Shown piece after piece: positions 18,356 through 30,243 of a stretch of DNA of 59,443 nucleotides. The notes beneath the pieces were generated by a model that saw only the letters and a list, made by a program, of their open reading frames with translations, was not told the origin of the DNA and did no database searches. Position 1 is the first letter of the stretch, and every line of letters begins with the position of its first letter. The stretch comes from Paenibacillus sp. FSL H7-0331 (GTDB taxonomy: Bacteria > Bacillota > Bacilli > Paenibacillales > NBRC-103111): positions 1 through 59,443 of the forward strand of contig NZ_MRTH01000045.1 in the NCBI RefSeq assembly GCF_001956045.1. Direction: 5' to 3'. A program made the translations under genes and the position numbers.

Positions 18356-18387
18356 TTATGTGAACCTCCTTCCCGAAACTTGGGTAA

Positions 18388-18573
18388 TTACCAGCTTGCT
18401 TTTTTAACGCCAGGGATTTGACCTGCGTGTGCTAATTCGCGGAAACAAATTCTGCAAATTTTAAACTTCCGAAGAACCGAATGCGGACGGCCACAGCGTT
18501 CGCAGCGTGTATAAGCCTGCACCTTGAATTTTGGAGTGCGCTGTTGCTTCACGATCATTGAAGTTTTTGCCAC
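18388..18573 (-). CDS. rpsZ: 30S ribosomal protein S14, zinc type (uS14)
   Basis: The 61-residue short form has Cys24-xx-Cys27 and Cys40-xx-Cys43, the zinc ribbon of the type Z S14 encoded in the spc operon. The start is GTG about 11 bases after GGAGG. In relatives a zinc-free paralogue elsewhere substitutes under zinc starvation. Confidence 0.96.
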   Translation of the reverse strand: MAKTSMIVKQQRTPKFKVQAYTRCERCGRPHSVLRKFKICRICFRELAHAGQIPGVKKASW

Positions 18574-18603
18574 TTACTTTTACACCTCCGGTTGTACCGT
18601 ACC

Positions 18604-19146
18604 TTATTTGGTAAACGGCATTCCTAATTGGGTTAATAACTCACGGGACTCTTCGTCCGATTGGGCTGTAGTTACGATAACGATATCCATACCGCGTACT
18701 TTATCAACTTTATCGTATTCGATTTCAGGGAAAATTAATTGTTCTTTCAAACCCAATGTATAGTTACCGCGTCCATCAAATGCTTTAGAAGAAACACCGC
18801 GGAAGTCACGAACACGAGGAAGCGCAACATTGAACAATTTGTCCAAGAAATGATACATGCGCTCGCCGCGAAGCGTTACTTTTACACCGATCGGCATATT
18901 TTCACGCAATTTGAAGCCTGCGATTGATTTCTTTGCTTTAGTAACAACCGGCTTTTGACCAGCGATTAACTGAAGATCCTGAACAGCTACATCCAACACT
19001 TTGGAGTTCGAAACTGCTTCACCCACACCCATGTTAATGACGACTTTCTCAATCTTAGGCACCTGCATAACCGTTGTATAACTGAATTTCTGCATCAAAG
19101 CAGGAGTTACTTCATTCAAAAAACGATCTTTTAACCTTGCTGCCAT
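18604..19146 (-). CDS. rplE: 50S ribosomal protein L5 (uL5)
   Basis: The 180-residue protein has [16 protein letters not shown], the [15 protein letters not shown] motif and the C-terminal [10 protein letters not shown] strand typical of L5, which binds 5S rRNA and contacts P-site tRNA. GGAGG precedes the ATG. It lies in the conserved rplX-rplE-rpsZ order. Confidence 0.97.
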   Translation of the reverse strand: MAARLKDRFLNEVTPALMQKFSYTTVMQVPKIEKVVINMGVGEAVSNSKVLDVAVQDLQLIAGQKPVVTKAKKSIAGFKLRENMPIGVKVTLRGERMYHFLDKLFNVALPRVRDFRGVSSKAFDGRGNYTLGLKEQLIFPEIEYDKVDKVRGMDIVIVTTAQSDEESRELLTQLGMPFTK

Positions 19147-19178
19147 CTTTCATGTACCTCCTTTCCTAACTTTTACGA

Positions 19179-19532
19179 TTAATCGATAACTTCACCGGAT
19201 TTACGAGCTACACGTACTTTTGTACCGTTGTCCAGAACTTTGTAACCTACACGGGTAGGCTGGCCGCTCTTCGGATCAATCAGCATCACGTTCGATACGT
19301 GAATAGGTGCTTCTTGCGAGATAATACCACCCTGTGGGTTAGATTGCGAAGGTTTGCTATGCTTCTTGATCATATTTACACCTTCAACCAACACGCGATT
19401 TTCACGAGGGTATGCTGCAATTACACGGCCTTTTTTACCTTTATCTTTGCCAGTAATTACGAACACTTTATCGTCTTTTTTAACATTTAGTTTGTTATTA
19501 TGAGACTCCAATTTCTTGGGTTGCTTTGGCAT
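19179..19532 (-). CDS. rplX: 50S ribosomal protein L24 (uL24)
   Basis: The 117-residue protein has the KOW motif [19 protein letters not shown], the site by which L24 starts 50S assembly on 23S domain I. ATG at 19532 follows AGGAGG; the longer upstream reading runs through the ribosome site and into the hairpin repeats. The start lies 20 bases from the first hairpin unit (19553). The protein is slightly longer at its N-terminus than the E. coli form. Confidence 0.95.
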   Translation of the reverse strand: MPKQPKKLESHNNKLNVKKDDKVFVITGKDKGKKGRVIAAYPRENRVLVEGVNMIKKHSKPSQSNPQGGIISQEAPIHVSNVMLIDPKSGQPTRVGYKVLDNGTKVRVARKSGEVID

Positions 19533-19552
19533 TGAGTTTCCACCTCCTGAGA

Positions 19553-19611
19553 GCATTCGTAGAATGCTAACTTCGTAAGCATATTCTTCGTTTTCGTAAG
19601 AAAACTGTCTT
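19553..19611 (-). repeat. hairpin repeat array upstream of rplX (2 units)
   Basis: Unit one (19553-19589) has arms GCATTC/GAATGC, a three-base loop, then CTTCGTAAGCAT. Unit two (19590-19611) has arms GTTTTC/GAAAAC around GTAA and breaks off after CTT. In mRNA sense the array ends a few bases before AGGAGG of rplX. A further palindrome, GCTGCTTAAGCAGC (19639-19652), may be a decayed third unit. Confidence 0.85.
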
Positions 19612-19659
19612 AATAAAAACCATTTCTTCTATCGTGCAGCTGCTTAAGCAGCATTTAAA

Positions 19660-20028
19660 TTAGATAACTTCTGGAGCCAGAGAAACGATTTTCATAAAGT
19701 CGCGATCACGAAGTTCACGAGCAACTGGTCCAAAGATACGAGTTCCACGAGGACTCTTATCATCCTTAACGATTACAGCTGCATTTTCATCAAAAGTAAT
19801 GTAAGAACCATCTTTACGGCGTGCACCGCTCTTTGTACGAACGATTACCGCTTTGACAACATCACCCTTTTTGACAACGCCACCTGGTGTTGCTTCTTTT
19901 ACCGAGCAGATGATCAAATCACCGATATGACCCACACGACGTCCAGTACCACCAAGAACGCGAATGCACATCAATTGCTTTGCTCCTGAGTTGTCAGCCA
20001 CTTTTAAACGAGATAGAGGTTGAATCAT
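19660..20028 (-). CDS. rplN: 50S ribosomal protein L14 (uL14)
   Basis: The 122-residue protein starts [20 protein letters not shown] and contains [17 protein letters not shown] and [13 protein letters not shown], diagnostic of L14, which forms the subunit bridge with 16S h14. GGAGGG precedes the ATG. Confidence 0.97.
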   Translation of the reverse strand: MIQPLSRLKVADNSGAKQLMCIRVLGGTGRRVGHIGDLIICSVKEATPGGVVKKGDVVKAVIVRTKSGARRKDGSYITFDENAAVIVKDDKSPRGTRIFGPVARELRDRDFMKIVSLAPEVI

Positions 20029-20069
20029 TGTTTAAACCCTCCTTCCGGAATTGATGCTTCGTATCTTTT

Positions 20070-20333
20070 TTATACCAAAACAGCTTTTTCTACAATTTCA
20101 ACCAATCTCCAACGCTTGTCTTTGGACAAAGGACGTGTTTCGGAAATTTTCACAACATCACCGATTTTGGCCTCATTGTTCTCGTCATGCGCTTTGAATT
20201 TCTTCGTATATTTAATTCTTTTGTGATAAAGATCGTGTTTTTTGTATGTTTCAACCGCAACAACGATGGTTTTTTCCATTTTGTCACTCACGACTTTACC
20301 GACTTGAGTTTTACGATCGTTACGTTCACTCAT
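20070..20333 (-). CDS. rpsQ: 30S ribosomal protein S17 (uS17)
   Basis: The 87-residue OB-fold protein ([20 protein letters not shown], then [20 protein letters not shown]) is a primary 16S-binding protein. ATG at 20333 follows GGAGG by seven bases and gives the usual length; an upstream start eight codons earlier was rejected. Confidence 0.96.
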   Translation of the reverse strand: MSERNDRKTQVGKVVSDKMEKTIVVAVETYKKHDLYHKRIKYTKKFKAHDENNEAKIGDVVKISETRPLSKDKRWRLVEIVEKAVLV

Positions 20334-20356
20334 GGAAGATCCTCCTCTCTCACTCA

Positions 20357-20557
20357 TTAACTAATGATCCCCAGTTCTCTTTCACGCAAAACAGTCTTTG
20401 CACGAGCAATCTCTTTGCGGACTTCCCGGATCTGTACTGGGTTTTCCAGTTGACCGGTAGCTAGTTGAAAACGGAGGCTAAAGAGTCTTTCTTTAAAGCC
20501 GGCAATTTTTTGTTCAATTTCAGCAGTGGTTAGGTTGCGAAATTCACTAGCCTTCAT
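20357..20557 (-). CDS. rpmC: 50S ribosomal protein L29 (uL29)
   Basis: The 66-residue helical protein [18 protein letters not shown]... has the [16 protein letters not shown] motif. L29 sits at the tunnel exit beside L23 and helps form the docking site for trigger factor and SRP. The start overlaps the last 11 bases of rplP, so the two are probably coupled. Confidence 0.96.
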   Translation of the reverse strand: MKASEFRNLTTAEIEQKIAGFKERLFSLRFQLATGQLENPVQIREVRKEIARAKTVLRERELGIIS

Positions 20558-20981
20558 TTGCTTCACCACCTACATCTTCTCTTTTAACAAACTTGGTTTT
20601 GATCGGAAGCTTGTGAGAAGCCAGACGTAATGCTTCACGAGCAATTTCCTCACTAACACCGGCAAGTTCAAACATAATCTTACCTGGTTTTACAACGCAA
20701 ACCCATTTCTCTACGCTACCTTTACCGCTACCCATCCGTACTTCAAGCGGTTTTTGTGTTGCCGGTTTCGAAGGGAAAATTTTGATCCATACTTTACCGC
20801 CCCGTTTGATGTAACGAGTCATCGCAATACGAGCAGCCTCGATTTGACGGTTGGTAACCCATGCAGGCTCCAAAGCTTGCAATCCGAATTCACCGAAACT
20901 TACTTCTGTTCCGCCTTTAGCGCGACCACGCATTTTACCACGAAACTCTTTACGGTGTTTGACACGTTTAGGAACTAACAT
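20547..20981 (-). CDS. rplP: 50S ribosomal protein L16 (uL16)
   Basis: The 144-residue protein starts [19 protein letters not shown] and has [17 protein letters not shown], the loop that reaches the A/P-site tRNAs in the peptidyl transferase region. It starts two bases after rpsC ends. Confidence 0.97.
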   Translation of the reverse strand: MLVPKRVKHRKEFRGKMRGRAKGGTEVSFGEFGLQALEPAWVTNRQIEAARIAMTRYIKRGGKVWIKIFPSKPATQKPLEVRMGSGKGSVEKWVCVVKPGKIMFELAGVSEEIAREALRLASHKLPIKTKFVKREDVGGEANEG

Positions 20982-20983
20982 TC

Positions 20984-21649
20984 TTAGTTGCCTCCTTCCG
21001 TAACAGCCTTTTTCTTAGCCGGTGGAAGAACTTCGCCGCGATAGATCCATACTTTTACTCCGATACGACCATAAGTAGTATGAGCTTCCGCTGTACCATA
21101 GTCAATATCCGCACGCAATGTATGAAGAGGCACTGTACCTTCACTGTAGCCTTCATTTCTAGCGATTTCCGCTCCGCCCAAACGACCACTTACTGCTGTT
21201 TTGATTCCTTTTGCTCCGGCTCTCATCGATCTTTGGATCGATTGCTTCATAGCACGACGGAATGAAACACGACGTTCCAATTGTTGTGCAATGCTTTCAG
21301 CAACCAAAATTGCATCCAATTCAGGATTTTTGATTTCAGAGATATTGATGTGAATCTTTTTGCCGTTCGACAGATTAGCAATGTAGTTACGAATAACTTC
21401 GATTTCTGCTCCGCCTTTACCGATAACCATACCAGGCTTAGCTGTTTGAATGGTTACATTCACACGGTTAGCAGCACGTTCGATTTCAATATGTGAAACA
21501 GCTGAATCTTTCAGCTTCGTTTTTAAGTATTCGCGGATTTTAACATCTTCAATAAGAAGATCGCCGAAATCTTTACCTGCGAACCATTTGGATTCCCAAT
21601 CGCGAATAATCCCAACTCTAAGTCCTACTGGGTTTACTTTTTGACCCAC
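20984..21649 (-). CDS. rpsC: 30S ribosomal protein S3 (uS3)
   Basis: The 221-residue protein starts GTG ([13 protein letters not shown]) eight bases after GGAGG. It has a KH domain ([12 protein letters not shown]) and the C-terminal [11 protein letters not shown]3 forms part of the mRNA entry channel. The length and motifs are normal. Confidence 0.97.
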   Translation of the reverse strand: MGQKVNPVGLRVGIIRDWESKWFAGKDFGDLLIEDVKIREYLKTKLKDSAVSHIEIERAANRVNVTIQTAKPGMVIGKGGAEIEVIRNYIANLSNGKKIHINISEIKNPELDAILVAESIAQQLERRVSFRRAMKQSIQRSMRAGAKGIKTAVSGRLGGAEIARNEGYSEGTVPLHTLRADIDYGTAEAHTTYGRIGVKVWIYRGEVLPPAKKKAVTEGGN

Positions 21650-21663
21650 ACGTTATCCCTCCC

Positions 21664-21999
21664 TTATTTTTCGGATACCACTATTGTAATGTGGCTGGTA
21701 CGTTTATTAATGCGGCTAGCACGTCCCATTGCACGTGGACGGAACCGTTTCATTGTTGGTCCTTGGTTAACAAATGTTTGTGATACGACCAAGTTGTTCG
21801 GATCCATGGAGTAGTTATGCTCAGCATTAGCAATGGCAGAGTTCAAAACCTTCTCAACGATCGGCGAAGCGGATCTTGGTGTATGACGCAGAATCGCAAT
21901 TGCTTCTCCTACTTGCTTGCCGCGGATCAAATCAACAACCAGCTGCGCTTTACGGGGAGCAATACGAACGAATCTTGCAATACTTTTTGCTTCTGACAT
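21664..21999 (-). CDS. rplV: 50S ribosomal protein L22 (uL22)
   Basis: The 111-residue protein has [17 protein letters not shown] and the hairpin [18 protein letters not shown] that lines the exit tunnel, where macrolide-affecting mutations occur in other species. The loop looks intact. GGAGG precedes the ATG. Confidence 0.97.
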   Translation of the reverse strand: MSEAKSIARFVRIAPRKAQLVVDLIRGKQVGEAIAILRHTPRSASPIVEKVLNSAIANAEHNYSMDPNNLVVSQTFVNQGPTMKRFRPRAMGRASRINKRTSHITIVVSEK

Positions 22000-22048
22000 G
22001 TGTTGTACCTCCTCTCATTTACTGCTTATTACACAAGCAAAGCTCTAA

Positions 22049-22327
22049 TTAGCGCTTGCTCGTCTTCTTGTCATCATCATGACCTTTGTAAGTACGAGTT
22101 GGAGCAAACTCACCAAGTTTGTGACCAACCATATCCTCTGTAACGTAAACCGGCACATGCTTTTTACCATCGTATACCGCAAAAGTAAATCCGATGAATT
22201 GCGGGAAAATAGTCGAACGACGCGACCAAGTTTTAATAACTTGTTTCTTCTGAGTGTCGCCTTGCGCTTCAACTTTCTTCATAAGATAGCCGTCAACGAA
22301 AGGACCTTTTTTTAAACTGCGACCCAT
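22049..22327 (-). CDS. rpsS: 30S ribosomal protein S19 (uS19)
   Basis: The 92-residue protein starts [18 protein letters not shown] and includes the [17 protein letters not shown] motif of S19, in the 30S head near the A-site finger bridge. GGAGG precedes the ATG. Confidence 0.97.
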   Translation of the reverse strand: MGRSLKKGPFVDGYLMKKVEAQGDTQKKQVIKTWSRRSTIFPQFIGFTFAVYDGKKHVPVYVTEDMVGHKLGEFAPTRTYKGHDDDKKTSKR

Positions 22328-22366
22328 ATTTCGTTCCTCCTTTCTTCAACCCTTGCTAGAATCCGA

Positions 22367-23197
22367 TTATTTAGTGCGACGACGAACAATATATTTATCA
22401 GATGCTTTGCCTTTTTTACGAGTTTTGTAACCAAGAGTCGGTTTGCCCCAAGGAGACATTGGAGATTTACGACCGATAGGAGCACGGCCTTCACCACCAC
22501 CGTGTGGGTGATCGTTAGGGTTCATTACAACACCGCGGACTTCAGGTCTTTGACCCAACCAACGCGAGCGTCCAGCTTTACCTACTTTGATCAATTCGTA
22601 ATCTTCGTTACCAACAGAACCGATTGTTGCGCGGCAAACTTTCAAAACTTTTCTAACTTCGCCGGAAGTAAGACGAATCGTTACATAAGTTTCTTCTTTA
22701 CCTAGCAATTGAGCTTCAGTACCAGCAGCGCGAACCAATTGAGCGCCTTTGCCAGGTTTCAACTCGATGTTGTGGATAACTGTACCTACAGGAATATTTT
22801 CAAGCGGTAAAGCATTACCGATCTTGATATCCGCTTTAGGTCCGGATTCGATTTTATCATCGACTTTCAAGTTCTTAGGAGCGATGATATAACGTTTTTC
22901 ACCATCAGCATAATGAATCAAAGCAATGTTAGCGGAACGGTTCGGATCGTATTCAATCGTAGCAACGCGACCTGGTATTCCATCTTTATTCCGTTTGAAG
23001 TCAATAATCCGGTATTTACGCTTGTGTCCTCCACCTTGGTGACGAACCGTAATTTTACCTTGGTTGTTACGTCCCGCGTGCTTGAACAACGGAGCCAATA
23101 ACGATTTCTCCGGTGTTGACGTTGTGATTTCTTCAAATGTAGAAACCGACATATGACGTCTAGCAGGTGACGTTGGTTTATATTTTTTAATTGGCAC
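22367..23197 (-). CDS. rplB: 50S ribosomal protein L2 (uL2)
   Basis: The 276-residue protein starts with GTG ([15 protein letters not shown]) after GGAGG. It contains the RNA-binding core and the [15 protein letters not shown] loop whose conserved His is near the peptidyl transferase centre. It lies in the standard rplW-rplB-rpsS order. Confidence 0.97.
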   Translation of the reverse strand: MPIKKYKPTSPARRHMSVSTFEEITTSTPEKSLLAPLFKHAGRNNQGKITVRHQGGGHKRKYRIIDFKRNKDGIPGRVATIEYDPNRSANIALIHYADGEKRYIIAPKNLKVDDKIESGPKADIKIGNALPLENIPVGTVIHNIELKPGKGAQLVRAAGTEAQLLGKEETYVTIRLTSGEVRKVLKVCRATIGSVGNEDYELIKVGKAGRSRWLGQRPEVRGVVMNPNDHPHGGGEGRAPIGRKSPMSPWGKPTLGYKTRKKGKASDKYIVRRRTK

Positions 23198-23226
23198 TTG
23201 GATTCCTCCTTACTTGAAAAGGTTAA

Positions 23227-23517
23227 TTACACACTCTCAAAAAATTCAAGCTCTTTGCTATCAGCGCTTAACGAAACAATCGCTTTTTTCCATTCCGATG
23301 TATAACCGGCATGACGACCATAGCGTTTTGGCTTAGCCGGCATTCTCAAAGTGTTAACTTTCGTTACTTTTACTTTGAAAATTGACTCGATAGCCAATTT
23401 GATTTCCGTTTTGTTTGCACGGAGCTCAACTTCAAATACATATTTCTTCTCAGCCATCATATCACTTGTACGCTCAGTGATTACAGGGCGTTTAATAATA
23501 TCGCGAGGATCTTTCAT
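23227..23517 (-). CDS. rplW: 50S ribosomal protein L23 (uL23)
   Basis: The 96-residue protein [20 protein letters not shown]... has the [20 protein letters not shown] region of L23 at the tunnel exit. Its ATG overlaps the rplD stop (TAATG), implying translational coupling. Confidence 0.96.
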   Translation of the reverse strand: MKDPRDIIKRPVITERTSDMMAEKKYVFEVELRANKTEIKLAIESIFKVKVTKVNTLRMPAKPKRYGRHAGYTSEWKKAIVSLSADSKELEFFESV

Positions 23518-24140
23518 TATGCAAAAACCTCCTCTACCTTCTGTACCGCATCCTTAGTAATGATCAGCTTGTCGTAAACCATAACATCAAGCACGCTAAT
23601 TCCGTCAGCAACTACAAATTTCACGCCTGGGATATTACGAGCGGATAATGCCACGTTTTCTTCATAACCAGCTGTTACTACTAAAGCTTTGCGATCCACT
23701 TTCAAATTGTTAAGAATCGCTGCAAATTCCTTGGTTTTCGGCTGATTCAATAGCAATTGATCCAGTACGATAATTTCGTTGCCAAGTACCTTGGAAGACA
23801 ATGCAGACTTGATGGCGATACGACGAACTTTCTTAGGAAGCTTGTACGCGTAGCTGCGTGGAGTCGGTCCAAAAACGATACCGCCGCCCTTCCATTGAGG
23901 GGAACGAATACTACCTTGACGTGCACGACCTGTACCTTTTTGTTTCCAAGGTTTACGACCGCCACCACGAACTTCGGAGCGTCCCTTAACTTTGTGTGTA
24001 CCTTGTCGTAACGAAGCACGCTGCATTAATACTGCTTCATTCAAAATGTGGGAATGGGGTTCAATACCGAACACGGAATCAGACAATTCCACTTCTCCCA
24101 CTTGTGCACCACTTACATTATACAATGCTACTTTTGGCAT
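23517..24140 (-). CDS. rplD: 50S ribosomal protein L4 (uL4)
   Basis: The 207-residue protein has the extended loop [18 protein letters not shown] that enters the exit tunnel beside L22. In E. coli L4 controls the S10 operon; that mechanism is not assumed here. GGAGG precedes the ATG. Confidence 0.97.
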   Translation of the reverse strand: MPKVALYNVSGAQVGEVELSDSVFGIEPHSHILNEAVLMQRASLRQGTHKVKGRSEVRGGGRKPWKQKGTGRARQGSIRSPQWKGGGIVFGPTPRSYAYKLPKKVRRIAIKSALSSKVLGNEIIVLDQLLLNQPKTKEFAAILNNLKVDRKALVVTAGYEENVALSARNIPGVKFVVADGISVLDVMVYDKLIITKDAVQKVEEVFA

Positions 24141-24162
24141 CTGTTAATCCTCCTTCCTTGCT

Positions 24163-24786
24163 TTACTTAACTGTTGATTTAACACTCACGTAGCTATTTT
24201 TAGGACCCGGAATGGAACCTCTTACTAGGATCACATTACGTTCCGCATCGACTTTGATAACTTCAAGACGTTGAATCGTAACTGTTTCCGCACCCATATG
24301 TCCTGGAAGCTTTTTGCCTTTTGGAACACGGTTGGATTGGATGGAACCCATGGAACCTGGACCACGATGATAACGCGAGCCGTGAGCCATTGGACCAACA
24401 GATTGATTATGTCTTTTGATAGAACCTTGGAAACCTTTACCTTTAGAAGTACCGGTTACATCAACGAATTCGCCTTCTGTGAACAAGTCAGCTTTGATTT
24501 CTTGGCCAACTTCGTATTCAGAGATCTGAATACCACGAATTTCTTTAATGTAGCGCTTAGGTGTTGCACCAGCTTTTTTCGCATGGCCCAACTCAGGTTT
24601 GATAGCTCTACTTTCTTTCTTGTCATCAAAACCGATTTGAATAGCTTCGTATCCGTCATTCTCAGCATCCTTTTTTTGCAAAACCGTACAAGGACCTGCA
24701 AGAATTACCGTTACCGGAATTACCAAGCCTTCAGGAGTAAACACTTGGGTCATTCCAAGCTTTTTTCCTAAGATACCTTTAGTCAT
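24163..24786 (-). CDS. rplC: 50S ribosomal protein L3 (uL3)
   Basis: The 207-residue protein starts [16 protein letters not shown] and contains the central extension [22 protein letters not shown] that approaches the peptidyl transferase centre. ATG at 24786 follows AGAGGTG; an alternative start three codons upstream is less well placed. Confidence 0.97.
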   Translation of the reverse strand: MTKGILGKKLGMTQVFTPEGLVIPVTVILAGPCTVLQKKDAENDGYEAIQIGFDDKKESRAIKPELGHAKKAGATPKRYIKEIRGIQISEYEVGQEIKADLFTEGEFVDVTGTSKGKGFQGSIKRHNQSVGPMAHGSRYHRGPGSMGSIQSNRVPKGKKLPGHMGAETVTIQRLEVIKVDAERNVILVRGSIPGPKNSYVSVKSTVK

Positions 24787-24837
24787 CGTTGACACCTCTT
24801 TTCTTCTTATGCTTTCAATTATTTATACACATGTGGA

Positions 24838-25283
<446 letters not shown>

Positions 25284-25312
25284 ATTATATAAAAAATCAA
25301 AACAAAAAGCAA
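25284..25312 (-). promoter_or_regulatory. S10 operon promoter
   Basis: The minus strand reads TTGCTT (25307-25312), a 17-bp spacer and TATAAT (25284-25289), in a very A/T-rich stretch downstream of the tuf terminator. It would start the ribosomal superoperon. Confidence 0.75.
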
Positions 25313-25370
25313 GAACATTTCCATTCTTTTTTTATAAATTTATAAATCCATTATTTGCAGTACAAATTAG

Positions 25371-25411
25371 CAAAAATAAAAGCCCTCCATCCAGTAATTG
25401 CGATGGAAGGC
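25371..25411 (-). terminator. tuf terminator
   Basis: On the minus strand GCCTTCCATC (25411-25402) pairs with GATGGAGGGC (25391-25382) over ten positions including one G-U, followed by TTTTATTTTT. It separates the str operon from the S10 operon. Confidence 0.85.
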
Positions 25412-25430
25412 TCTCCGATCTATGATGATC

Positions 25431-26621
25431 TTATTTGCTGATTGTTGCTACTGCGCCAGCGCCTACTGTACGGCCGCCTTCGCGAATCGCGAAGCGAGTA
25501 CCTTCTTCAATAGCGATTGGAGCGATCAGTTCAACAGTAACGGTGATGTTATCACCAGGCATTACCATTTCAGTGCCTTCTGGCAATGAGATGATACCAG
25601 TTACGTCAGTTGTACGGAAGTAGAACTGTGGACGGTAGCCTGTGAAGAAAGGCTTATGACGGCCACCTTCTTCTTTAGTAAGAACGTAGATTTGAGCGGA
25701 AAATGCAGTATGTGCTTTAACGGAACCTGGTTTCGCCAAAACTTGACCACGCTCAATGTCTTTACGGTCTACACCACGAAGCAATGCGCCAATGTTGTCG
25801 CCCGCTTGTGCGGAATCCAACAATTTACGGAACATTTCAACGCCTGTAACGATACATTTGCGAGTTTCTTCTTGAAGACCAAGAATTTCAACTTCTTCTT
25901 GAATTTTGATAGTTCCGCGCTCTACACGACCTGTAGCAACGGTACCACGACCTGTGATTGAGAATACATCCTCAACAGGCATCAAGAAAGGCTTGTCAGT
26001 TTGACGCTCAGGAGTTGGGATATAAGTATCAACTTGTTCAAACAATTCGATAATTTTATCAGCCCAAGGACCATCTGGGTTTTGCAATGCTTCACGAGCA
26101 GCACCACGGATGATTGGAGTATCATCGCCTGGGAACTCATATTCGTTCAGCAAATCGCGAACTTCCATTTCAACCAGTTCAAGCAACTCTTCGTCTTCTA
26201 CCATATCGCATTTGTTCAAGAAAACAACGATGTAAGGTACGCCTACTTGGCGGGACAAAAGGATGTGCTCCCGAGTTTGTGGCATAGGGCCATCAGCTGC
26301 AGATACAACCAGAATAGCTCCATCCATTTGTGCTGCGCCTGTAATCATGTTCTTAACATAGTCAGCATGTCCTGGGCAGTCAACGTGTGCATAGTGACGG
26401 TTAGGTGTTTCATACTCAACGTGAGCTGTGGAGATTGTGATACCGCGCTCGCGCTCTTCTGGAGCTTTGTCAATTTGGTCAAACGCTACTGCTGCGCCAC
26501 CGTATCTTTTGGACAATACAGTTGTGATAGCTGCAGTTAAAGTTGTTTTACCGTGGTCAACGTGACCGATAGTTCCAATGTTAACATGCGGTTTATTACG
26601 TTCGAATTTCGCTTTTGCCAT
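25431..26621 (-). CDS. tuf: translation elongation factor Tu
   Basis: The 396-residue GTPase has [10 protein letters not shown] (P-loop), DCPGHADY, and NKCDMV, then two beta-barrel domains ending in [11 protein letters not shown]. It carries aminoacyl-tRNA to the ribosome. GGAGG precedes the ATG. It follows fusA in the str operon and is followed by a strong terminator. Confidence 0.98.
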   Translation of the reverse strand: MAKAKFERNKPHVNIGTIGHVDHGKTTLTAAITTVLSKRYGGAAVAFDQIDKAPEERERGITISTAHVEYETPNRHYAHVDCPGHADYVKNMITGAAQMDGAILVVSAADGPMPQTREHILLSRQVGVPYIVVFLNKCDMVEDEELLELVEMEVRDLLNEYEFPGDDTPIIRGAAREALQNPDGPWADKIIELFEQVDTYIPTPERQTDKPFLMPVEDVFSITGRGTVATGRVERGTIKIQEEVEILGLQEETRKCIVTGVEMFRKLLDSAQAGDNIGALLRGVDRKDIERGQVLAKPGSVKAHTAFSAQIYVLTKEEGGRHKPFFTGYRPQFYFRTTDVTGIISLPEGTEMVMPGDNITVTVELIAPIAIEEGTRFAIREGGRTVGAGAVATISK

Positions 26622-26657
26622 GGCTTGGATTGCCTCCTCGATTAACTTATATTTGTA

Positions 26658-28733
26658 TTAAGCACCCTTATGTTTAGCAACAATTTCTTCTGCAATTGAC
26701 TTAGGCACTTCTTCATAATGGGACAATTCCATCGAATATACGCCACGTCCTTGAGTACGTGAACGCAAAGTTGTGGAGTAACCGAACATCTCGGAGAGAG
26801 GCACCTTAGCACGGATAATTTGTGCACCAAAGCGGGAATCCATACCTTCGATACGACCACGACGGGAGTTCAAATCACCCATAACATCGCCCATATATTC
26901 TTCTGGAACGGTAACTTCAACTTTCATGATTGGCTCAAGCAAAACTGGACGACATTTTTCTGCCGCTGCCTTTAATGCCATTGAACCTGCAATTTTGAAC
27001 GCCATTTCGTTGGAGTCAACATCATGGTAAGATCCGTCAACAACAGTTGCTTTAATATCAACCAGCGGGAATCCTGCCATAACACCGTTCTTCATTGATT
27101 CTTCGATACCGGCTTGAATTGGAGCGATGTATTCTCTTGGAATCGAACCACCCACAACCTTGCTTTCGAACAAGAATCCTTCACCAGCTTCTTGAGGTGT
27201 GAAGATAACCCAACAATGTCCATATTGACCGCGGCCACCGGACTGACGAACAAACTTACCTTCAACTCTAGCTTCTTGACGGAATGTTTCACGGTAAGCA
27301 ACTTGTGGTTTACCCACGTTTGTTTCTACCTTGAATTCACGCAACATACGATCCACTAGAACTTCAAGGTGAAGCTCACCCATACCTGCAATAATCGTTT
27401 GTCCAGTTTCCTCATCTGTGTGTGCACGGAAAGTCGGATCTTCTTCGGACAGCTTGGATAAAGCAATACCCATTCTGTCTTGGTCAGCCTTCGTTTTCGG
27501 CTCAACAGCGAGCTGAATAACCGGTTCAGGGAAATTCATTTTTTCAAGGATTACTGGGCTTTTCTCTTCACAGAGTGTGTCACCCGTTGTAGTATCCTTC
27601 AAGCCTACAGCAGCCGCAATATCACCCGCATATACAATGCTGATCTCTTGACGCGTGTTTGCATGCATTTGAAGAATCCGTCCAACTCTTTCGCGTTTAC
27701 CTTTAGTAGCGTTAAGAACATAAGAACCTGAATTTAACACACCAGAGTATACACGGAAGAAAGTAAGCTTTCCTACATAAGGATCCGTCATAATTTTAAA
27801 GGCAAGTGCTGAGAAAGGCTGGTCATCCGAAGACTTACGAATGACTTCAGTACCGTCATCAAGTACACCTTTAATATCAGGTACATCAAGAGGGGATGGA
27901 AGGTAATCTACTACCGCATCCAACATCAATTGAACACCTTTGTTTCTATATGAAGAACCACAAATAACAGGGAAGATTTTTACTTGGCATACACCAATAC
28001 GAAGTGCTTTTTTGATTTCCTCGACAGTGATCTCTTCACCTTCGAGATATTTCATTGTCAGCTCTTCGTCTAGCTCTGCAACTTTTTCAATCAGTTCAAG
28101 TCTTAATACTTCAACTTGTTCTTTGAATTCATCTGGGATATCAACTATCTCGATGTTTTCACCTTTGTCATCTTTGAATATATGTGCTTTTTGTTCAACC
28201 AAGTCAATGATGCCGTCAAAATCACTTTCAGAACCAATTGGCAATTGAATAGCAACTGCATTAGCTCCTAATTTCTCGCGCATTTGCTGGATCGCACCAA
28301 GGAAGTCAGCACCAATAATATCCATTTTGTTAACATAGGCAATCCGAGGAACATTATAACGGTCAGCTTGACGCCATACCGTCTCCGACTGAGGCTCAAC
28401 GCCTTCTTTGGCGCTGAATACTCCAACTGCCCCGTCCAATACACGCAGGGAGCGTTCCACTTCAACAGTGAAGTCAACGTGTCCCGGGGTATCGATGATA
28501 TTGATGCGGTGACCCTTCCAAGCAGCAGTAGTAGCAGCGGAAGTAATTGTAATTCCGCGCTCCTGCTCTTGTTCCATCCAGTCCATCGTAGCAGCGCCAT
28601 CATGCACTTCTCCGATTTTGTGAGTACGACCTGTAAAGAATAAGATACGCTCGGTCGTGGTCGTTTTACCTGCATCAATATGCGCCATAATCCCAATATT
28701 ACGTGTATCTTTCAAGGAGAACTCTCTAGCCAT
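26658..28733 (-). CDS. fusA: translation elongation factor G
   Basis: The 691-residue translocase has [15 protein letters not shown], the DTPGHVDF and NKMD GTPase motifs, and the domain IV sequence [24 protein letters not shown] lies before the ATG at 28733; a start six codons earlier was rejected. It sits between rpsG and tuf. Confidence 0.98.
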   Translation of the reverse strand: MAREFSLKDTRNIGIMAHIDAGKTTTTERILFFTGRTHKIGEVHDGAATMDWMEQEQERGITITSAATTAAWKGHRINIIDTPGHVDFTVEVERSLRVLDGAVGVFSAKEGVEPQSETVWRQADRYNVPRIAYVNKMDIIGADFLGAIQQMREKLGANAVAIQLPIGSESDFDGIIDLVEQKAHIFKDDKGENIEIVDIPDEFKEQVEVLRLELIEKVAELDEELTMKYLEGEEITVEEIKKALRIGVCQVKIFPVICGSSYRNKGVQLMLDAVVDYLPSPLDVPDIKGVLDDGTEVIRKSSDDQPFSALAFKIMTDPYVGKLTFFRVYSGVLNSGSYVLNATKGKRERVGRILQMHANTRQEISIVYAGDIAAAVGLKDTTTGDTLCEEKSPVILEKMNFPEPVIQLAVEPKTKADQDRMGIALSKLSEEDPTFRAHTDEETGQTIIAGMGELHLEVLVDRMLREFKVETNVGKPQVAYRETFRQEARVEGKFVRQSGGRGQYGHCWVIFTPQEAGEGFLFESKVVGGSIPREYIAPIQAGIEESMKNGVMAGFPLVDIKATVVDGSYHDVDSNEMAFKIAGSMALKAAAEKCRPVLLEPIMKVEVTVPEEYMGDVMGDLNSRRGRIEGMDSRFGAQIIRAKVPLSEMFGYSTTLRSRTQGRGVYSMELSHYEEVPKSIAEEIVAKHKGA

Positions 28734-28770
28734 CAGGATGTCTCCTTTCAAATTATAAGGAATTTAGATT

Positions 28771-29241
28771 CTACCAGCGATAATGAGCGAAAGCTTTGTT
28801 AGCTTCAGCCATTTTGTGTGTATCTTCGCGTTTCTTAACGGAAGAACCTGTGTTGTTGCTGGCATCAATAATTTCTTGTGCCAATCTTTCTTCCATTGTT
28901 TTCTCACCACGAAGGCGAGAATAATTCACCAACCAACGAAGTCCCAAAGTCGTACGACGATCAGGTCTAACTTCGATTGGCACTTGATAGTTTGCTCCGC
29001 CTACACGACGAGCTTTAACCTCAAGAACAGGCATAATATTTTTGATGGCTTGTTCGAAAACTTCCATCGGCTCTTTACCTGTACGATCTTGAATCATTTT
29101 GAATGCATTGTACAAGATGGTTTGAGCAACACCTCTTTTGCCATCGAGCATAATGCGATTGATAAGACGAGTAACAAGTTTGCTGCTATAGATTGGATCT
29201 GGTAATACGTCTCTGCGAGTAACTGGACCTTTACGAGGCAT
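28771..29241 (-). CDS. rpsG: 30S ribosomal protein S7 (uS7)
   Basis: The 156-residue protein starts [18 protein letters not shown] and has the [16 protein letters not shown] beta-ribbon. S7 nucleates the 30S head. ATG at 29241 follows AAAGGGGG and gives the standard length. Confidence 0.97.
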   Translation of the reverse strand: MPRKGPVTRRDVLPDPIYSSKLVTRLINRIMLDGKRGVAQTILYNAFKMIQDRTGKEPMEVFEQAIKNIMPVLEVKARRVGGANYQVPIEVRPDRRTTLGLRWLVNYSRLRGEKTMEERLAQEIIDASNNTGSSVKKREDTHKMAEANKAFAHYRW

Positions 29242-29287
29242 AGTTATCCCCCTTTCTGAAAAAATCATCCGTTTTTATTTGCTTTAT

Positions 29288-29710
29288 TTACTTCTTAGCT
29301 GCTTTAGGACGCTTCGCACCATATTTGGAACGAGCTTGTTTACGGTTGTTCACACCGGATGTATCCAATGCGCCGCGAACGATGTGATAACGTACCCCTG
29401 GAAGATCCTTAATTCTACCTCCACGAATCAATACCACACTGTGCTCTTGCAAGTTGTGTCCAATACCCGGAATATAGGCAGTAACTTCAACACGATTTGT
29501 CAAACGCACACGAGCATATTTACGAAGTGCAGAGTTTGGTTTCTTCGGCGTCATTGTACCTACACGCGTACATACACCACGCTTTTGAGGAGCGCTAATG
29601 TCGGTTGCTTCTCTTTTCAAGGCATTAAATCCTCTTTGAAGAGCTGGTGATTTGGATTTCTCCACTTTTGCTTTACGTCCTTTACGAACGAGTTGGTTAA
29701 TTGTTGGCAT
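29288..29710 (-). CDS. rpsL: 30S ribosomal protein S12 (uS12)
   Basis: The 140-residue protein starts [12 protein letters not shown]. The two loops near the decoding centre, [11 protein letters not shown] and [13 protein letters not shown], carry the wild-type Lys residues associated with streptomycin sensitivity. GGAGG precedes the ATG. It is followed by rpsG, fusA and tuf. Confidence 0.97.
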   Translation of the reverse strand: MPTINQLVRKGRKAKVEKSKSPALQRGFNALKREATDISAPQKRGVCTRVGTMTPKKPNSALRKYARVRLTNRVEVTAYIPGIGHNLQEHSVVLIRGGRIKDLPGVRYHIVRGALDTSGVNNRKQARSKYGAKRPKAAKK

Positions 29711-29834
29711 ATCGCCACCTCCTTCCAATCTTATTAGTTCTCTTTCAAGCCCACAGATCCAGGCGAATCATAAATGAACAAACGAAAAGCTTTTGCCGCC
29801 AACATTTCTGTTATTGAACAAAAACGGATTTGCT

Positions 29835-30086
29835 TTATTCATTCACTATTGCTGCCACAGCAGCTCCAACATCAATACCGCACGCTTTACCCAATAACTT
29901 CATGGAATCAACGTAGGTCACTGGAATACCCTCTTTCTTGCAAAGGGCTACCATCTTTATCGTTATTCGCGGATCTGCATCTTTGGCTACAAAAACTTCG
30001 GATGATTTATTCATCTCGACTGCTCTTGCAGTTTGTTTCATGCCAATACTAATGTTAGCAGCCTGTTTTACTTTTTCATAAGACAT
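29835..30086 (-). CDS. rplGB: ribosomal L7Ae-family protein (YbxF type)
   Basis: The 83-residue protein starts MSYEKVKQAANISIGMKQT and has the L7Ae-family GKACGIDVGAAVAAI ending. Relatives bind kink-turn RNA; the Bacillales copy between rpoC and rpsL is ribosome associated. ATG at 30086 follows GGAGG by about nine bases; a longer upstream frame running to 30203 was rejected because it has no ribosome site and is unlike the family. Confidence 0.9.
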   Translation of the reverse strand: MSYEKVKQAANISIGMKQTARAVEMNKSSEVFVAKDADPRITIKMVALCKKEGIPVTYVDSMKLLGKACGIDVGAAVAAIVNE

Positions 30087-30243
30087 ATAAAATATCCTCC
30101 AAAGGACAGGAAACACTTCACAAAATGGCACACTTCGATATAATAGCACTTTGAAAGTGCCGTTGTCAAGACAATTACCTGCCCTTACAAAGAATTTACA
30201 CAATCTCTCAGCAAGGGCAAGTATCTCATCCTTCTATAAGCAA

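Noticed and set aside
26001..26540. Plus-strand open frame antisense to tuf
   Set aside because: Codon bias of tuf removes stops on the opposite strand; the translation has no protein-like features.
29835..30203. Longer N-terminus for the L7Ae-like protein
   Set aside because: The extra 39 residues are Cys/Phe-rich, unlike the family, and lack a ribosome site.
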